A DNA stretch of 64,000 nucleotides from the NCBI RefSeq assembly GCF_002386445.1, contig NZ_DGIR01000039.1, positions 239,190 to 303,189 of the forward strand, given 5' to 3'. The stretch comes from Pseudomonas sp. UBA4617 (GTDB lineage Bacteria; Pseudomonadota; Gammaproteobacteria; Pseudomonadales; Pseudomonadaceae). The notes below the pieces were generated by a model, which had not been told where the DNA came from, ran no database searches, and saw only the letters and a program-made list of their open reading frames with translations. This document shows, in pieces, positions 62,717-64,000 of the stretch. Numbering within the stretch: position 1 is the stretch's first letter; each line of letters starts with the position of its first letter. The position numbers and the translations under genes were made by a program.

Positions 62717-63520
62717 ATGTTTCTCAGTGAGCTGTATCGGTACCCGGTGAAGTCCGCGCAGGCGCAACGCCTGCAGGCTTCAGCGGTGGGGTTGTTGGGC
62801 CTGCAGGGCGATCGGCGCTGGATGGTGGTGGAGGAGGAGAACGGACGCTTCCTCACCCAGCGCGCCTGGCCACAGCTTGGCCAGATCAGGGCGAGCGATG
62901 ACGACAATGGCCAGTTGCTGCTCCAGGCGCCGGGGCAGCCAGCGTTGTCGGTGCCGGTACCGTCAGCCGACGATGCGCTGCGCGGCGTGACCCTCTGGCG
63001 CGACACCTTGCGCGTGCCGGATGCGGGCGATGCGGCGGCGGCCTGGCTAAGCGAACTGCTGGGCAAGGCCGTGCGCCTGGTGCACTGCCCCGAGCAGCGC
63101 GCGCGTTATCTGCCCAATGGCTATGGCTTGAACAGTGACCGAGCGGCATTTCCAGACGGTTTTCCCTTGTTGCTGATCGGCCAGGGCTCGCTGGATGAGC
63201 TCAGCCGGCGTATCGGTCGGCCGATGGAGATACTGCGCTTTCGGCCCAACCTGGTGGTGCAGGGAACGGCACCCTTTGCCGAGGATGGCTGGAAACGGAT
63301 TCGTATCGGCAGCCTGGAATTTCGCGTGCTCAAGCCCAGTGTGCGCTGCATCTTCACCACCATCGACCCGTCGACTGGCGAACGCAGTGCTGACCGCGAG
63401 CCGATGGCCACGCTCAGGACGTTCCGAGAGCGGGAGGGGGATGTGTTGTTCGGGCAGAACCTGGCGGTGGATGGCAGTGGCCAGCTTGAAGTAGGGATGG
63501 AAGTCGAAATCCTGGAATGA
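62717..63520 (+). CDS. MOSC-domain protein, YcbX-like
   Basis: 267 residues: N-terminal MOSC beta-barrel domain (MFLSELYRYPVKSAQAQRL, then GDRRWMVVEE) and C-terminal MOSC domain (about 125-265) with the conserved cysteine in LKPSVRCIFTTID, which binds the molybdenum cofactor. Related to YcbX/mARC enzymes that reduce N-hydroxylated compounds; the fused ferredoxin domain of E. coli YcbX is missing here. Electron donor unknown. Confidence 0.9.
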   Translation: MFLSELYRYPVKSAQAQRLQASAVGLLGLQGDRRWMVVEEENGRFLTQRAWPQLGQIRASDDDNGQLLLQAPGQPALSVPVPSADDALRGVTLWRDTLRVPDAGDAAAAWLSELLGKAVRLVHCPEQRARYLPNGYGLNSDRAAFPDGFPLLLIGQGSLDELSRRIGRPMEILRFRPNLVVQGTAPFAEDGWKRIRIGSLEFRVLKPSVRCIFTTIDPSTGERSADREPMATLRTFREREGDVLFGQNLAVDGSGQLEVGMEVEILE

Positions 63521-63529
63521 CGGGTTGCC

Positions 63530-63573
63530 TGCACCGGCCGCGACGTGGGTCTACACGCGAAGAGGCCGGTGCT
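63530..63573. repeat. REP element
   Basis: Second copy of the repeat at 50122: shares ACACGCGAAGAGGCCGGTGC (63553-63572) and has an inverted GCACCGGCC arm at 63531-63539. Between convergent genes. Confidence 0.75.
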
Positions 63574-63586
63574 GTTTCAGCGTCCC

Positions 63587-64000
63587 TCACATGTCGTCAA
63601 AGTACCGCTCATGCCAGTCCACCAACGGCTGCGGCGAGTTGAGCTTCTGCCCGTAGATCACCGAATACGACAACACGTTCTGTACATACTGGCGGGTCTC
63701 GTCGAACGGGATGGACTCCACCCACACATCGAAACTGAGGTGCTTGGCACCTTTGAGCCACTGCCGCACTCGCCCTGGCCCGGCATTGTAGGCCGCCGAG
63801 GCGAGCACCCGGTTGCCGTTGAACTGGCTGTGCACCTGGCTCAGGTAGGCGGCGCCGAGCTGGATATTCTTGTCCGGGTTGAGCACCTGGGCCGGCGATG
63901 CCAGGGGGATGCTGAACTTGCGCGCGGTTTCCTTGGCGGTGGCCGGCATCAACTGCATCAGGCCGCTGGCGCCCACCGGGGAGCGTGCATCCTCCATGAA
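63587..64000 (-). CDS. slt: Soluble lytic murein transglycosylase, 3'-end fragment (cut by window edge)
   Basis: C-terminal ~137 residues; the gene continues beyond base 64000. The lytic transglycosylase (SLT) core is seen: SPVGASGLMQLMPATA, GAAYLSQVHSQFNGN, LASAAYNAGPGRVRQWL. These are the family motifs of Slt70, which cleaves peptidoglycan to 1,6-anhydro-muropeptides; the catalytic Glu lies just outside the window. An ATG at 63997 is internal, not the start. Confidence 0.88.
   Translation of the reverse strand, partial: FMEDARSPVGASGLMQLMPATAKETARKFSIPLASPAQVLNPDKNIQLGAAYLSQVHSQFNGNRVLASAAYNAGPGRVRQWLKGAKHLSFDVWVESIPFDETRQYVQNVLSYSVIYGQKLNSPQPLVDWHERYFDDM

Overview
The window is GC-rich chromosomal DNA of a Pseudomonas, most likely the P. 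putida group. Evidence seen directly: a crfX-cmpX-sigX-oprF cluster, a 1621-residue NAD-glutamate dehydrogenase (L-GDH180 class), ppsA divergent from its regulator, a NasS/NasT nitrate-control pair, rmf, an Aer-type receptor, and REP-type palindromes close to those known from P. putida. Nearly everything is core genome. I see no prophage, insertion sequence, CRISPR array or recognisable defence island. Two genes are cut by the window edges: lysA (left) and a soluble lytic transglycosylase (right).

Layout. 1-2.1 kb: lysA and its divergent LysR regulator, with a 22-bp perfect palindrome between them, then a small unknown. 2.4-13.4 kb: gdhB, ppsR/ppsA, an alpha/beta hydrolase, rraA and a ZntB/CorA-type transporter. 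13.5-16.4 kb: crfX-cmpX-sigX-oprF, the envelope-stress and porin locus. 16.5-22.2 kb (minus strand): a nitrate-assimilation control block, nasS-nasT followed by nasA, a phosphatase-kinase fusion and cobA. 22.4-31 kb: pyrD, rmf, rlmKL, a CHASE-PAS-GGDEF protein, dacB and yggL. 31-35.3 kb: a BvgS-like hybrid kinase and its response regulator. 35.6-44.5 kb: a dGTPase-like protein, a yqjD-yqjE-type membrane operon, an ammonium transporter, a glutaredoxin-like protein, an M15 peptidase, an SOS-box gene of unknown function, a pseudouridine synthase, Aer and a CPBP protease. 44.5-54.2 kb: acnA, rlmM, tusA, pdxB, an MsbA-like ABC exporter and a chemoreceptor. 54.2-64 kb: tRNA-Pro(CGG), a lipoprotein, moaB-moeA, a glycosyltransferase, yegS, a NarL-type two-component pair, a degenerate Hpt-like protein, cheV, a MOSC protein and slt.

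How the genes work together. The best regulatory story is nitrate assimilation. Upstream of nasA I can read a sigma-54 -24/-12 element and a leader with two hairpins that both have A1/G4 hexaloops, the ANTAR target form. The second hairpin shares bases with an intrinsic terminator, and nasT and nasS lie immediately upstream. This fits nitrogen-controlled initiation plus nitrate-relieved antitermination. The reductase genes that sit between the kinase fusion and cobA in P. aeruginosa are absent here. Other readable control sites are a LexA box overlapping the -10 of an uncharacterised gene, and FliA (sigma-28) promoters before cheV and aer.

Candidates for new biology are the SOS-box gene with a possible 15-codon ORF overlapping its operator, the PP2C-kinase fusion with a degenerate glycine loop, a 62-bp nested palindrome before nasA, and the Hpt-like protein that has lost its phospho-histidine next to cheV. 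None amounts to an evident complete new system. No database search was possible; family assignments rest on motifs, lengths and gene order remembered from the literature.
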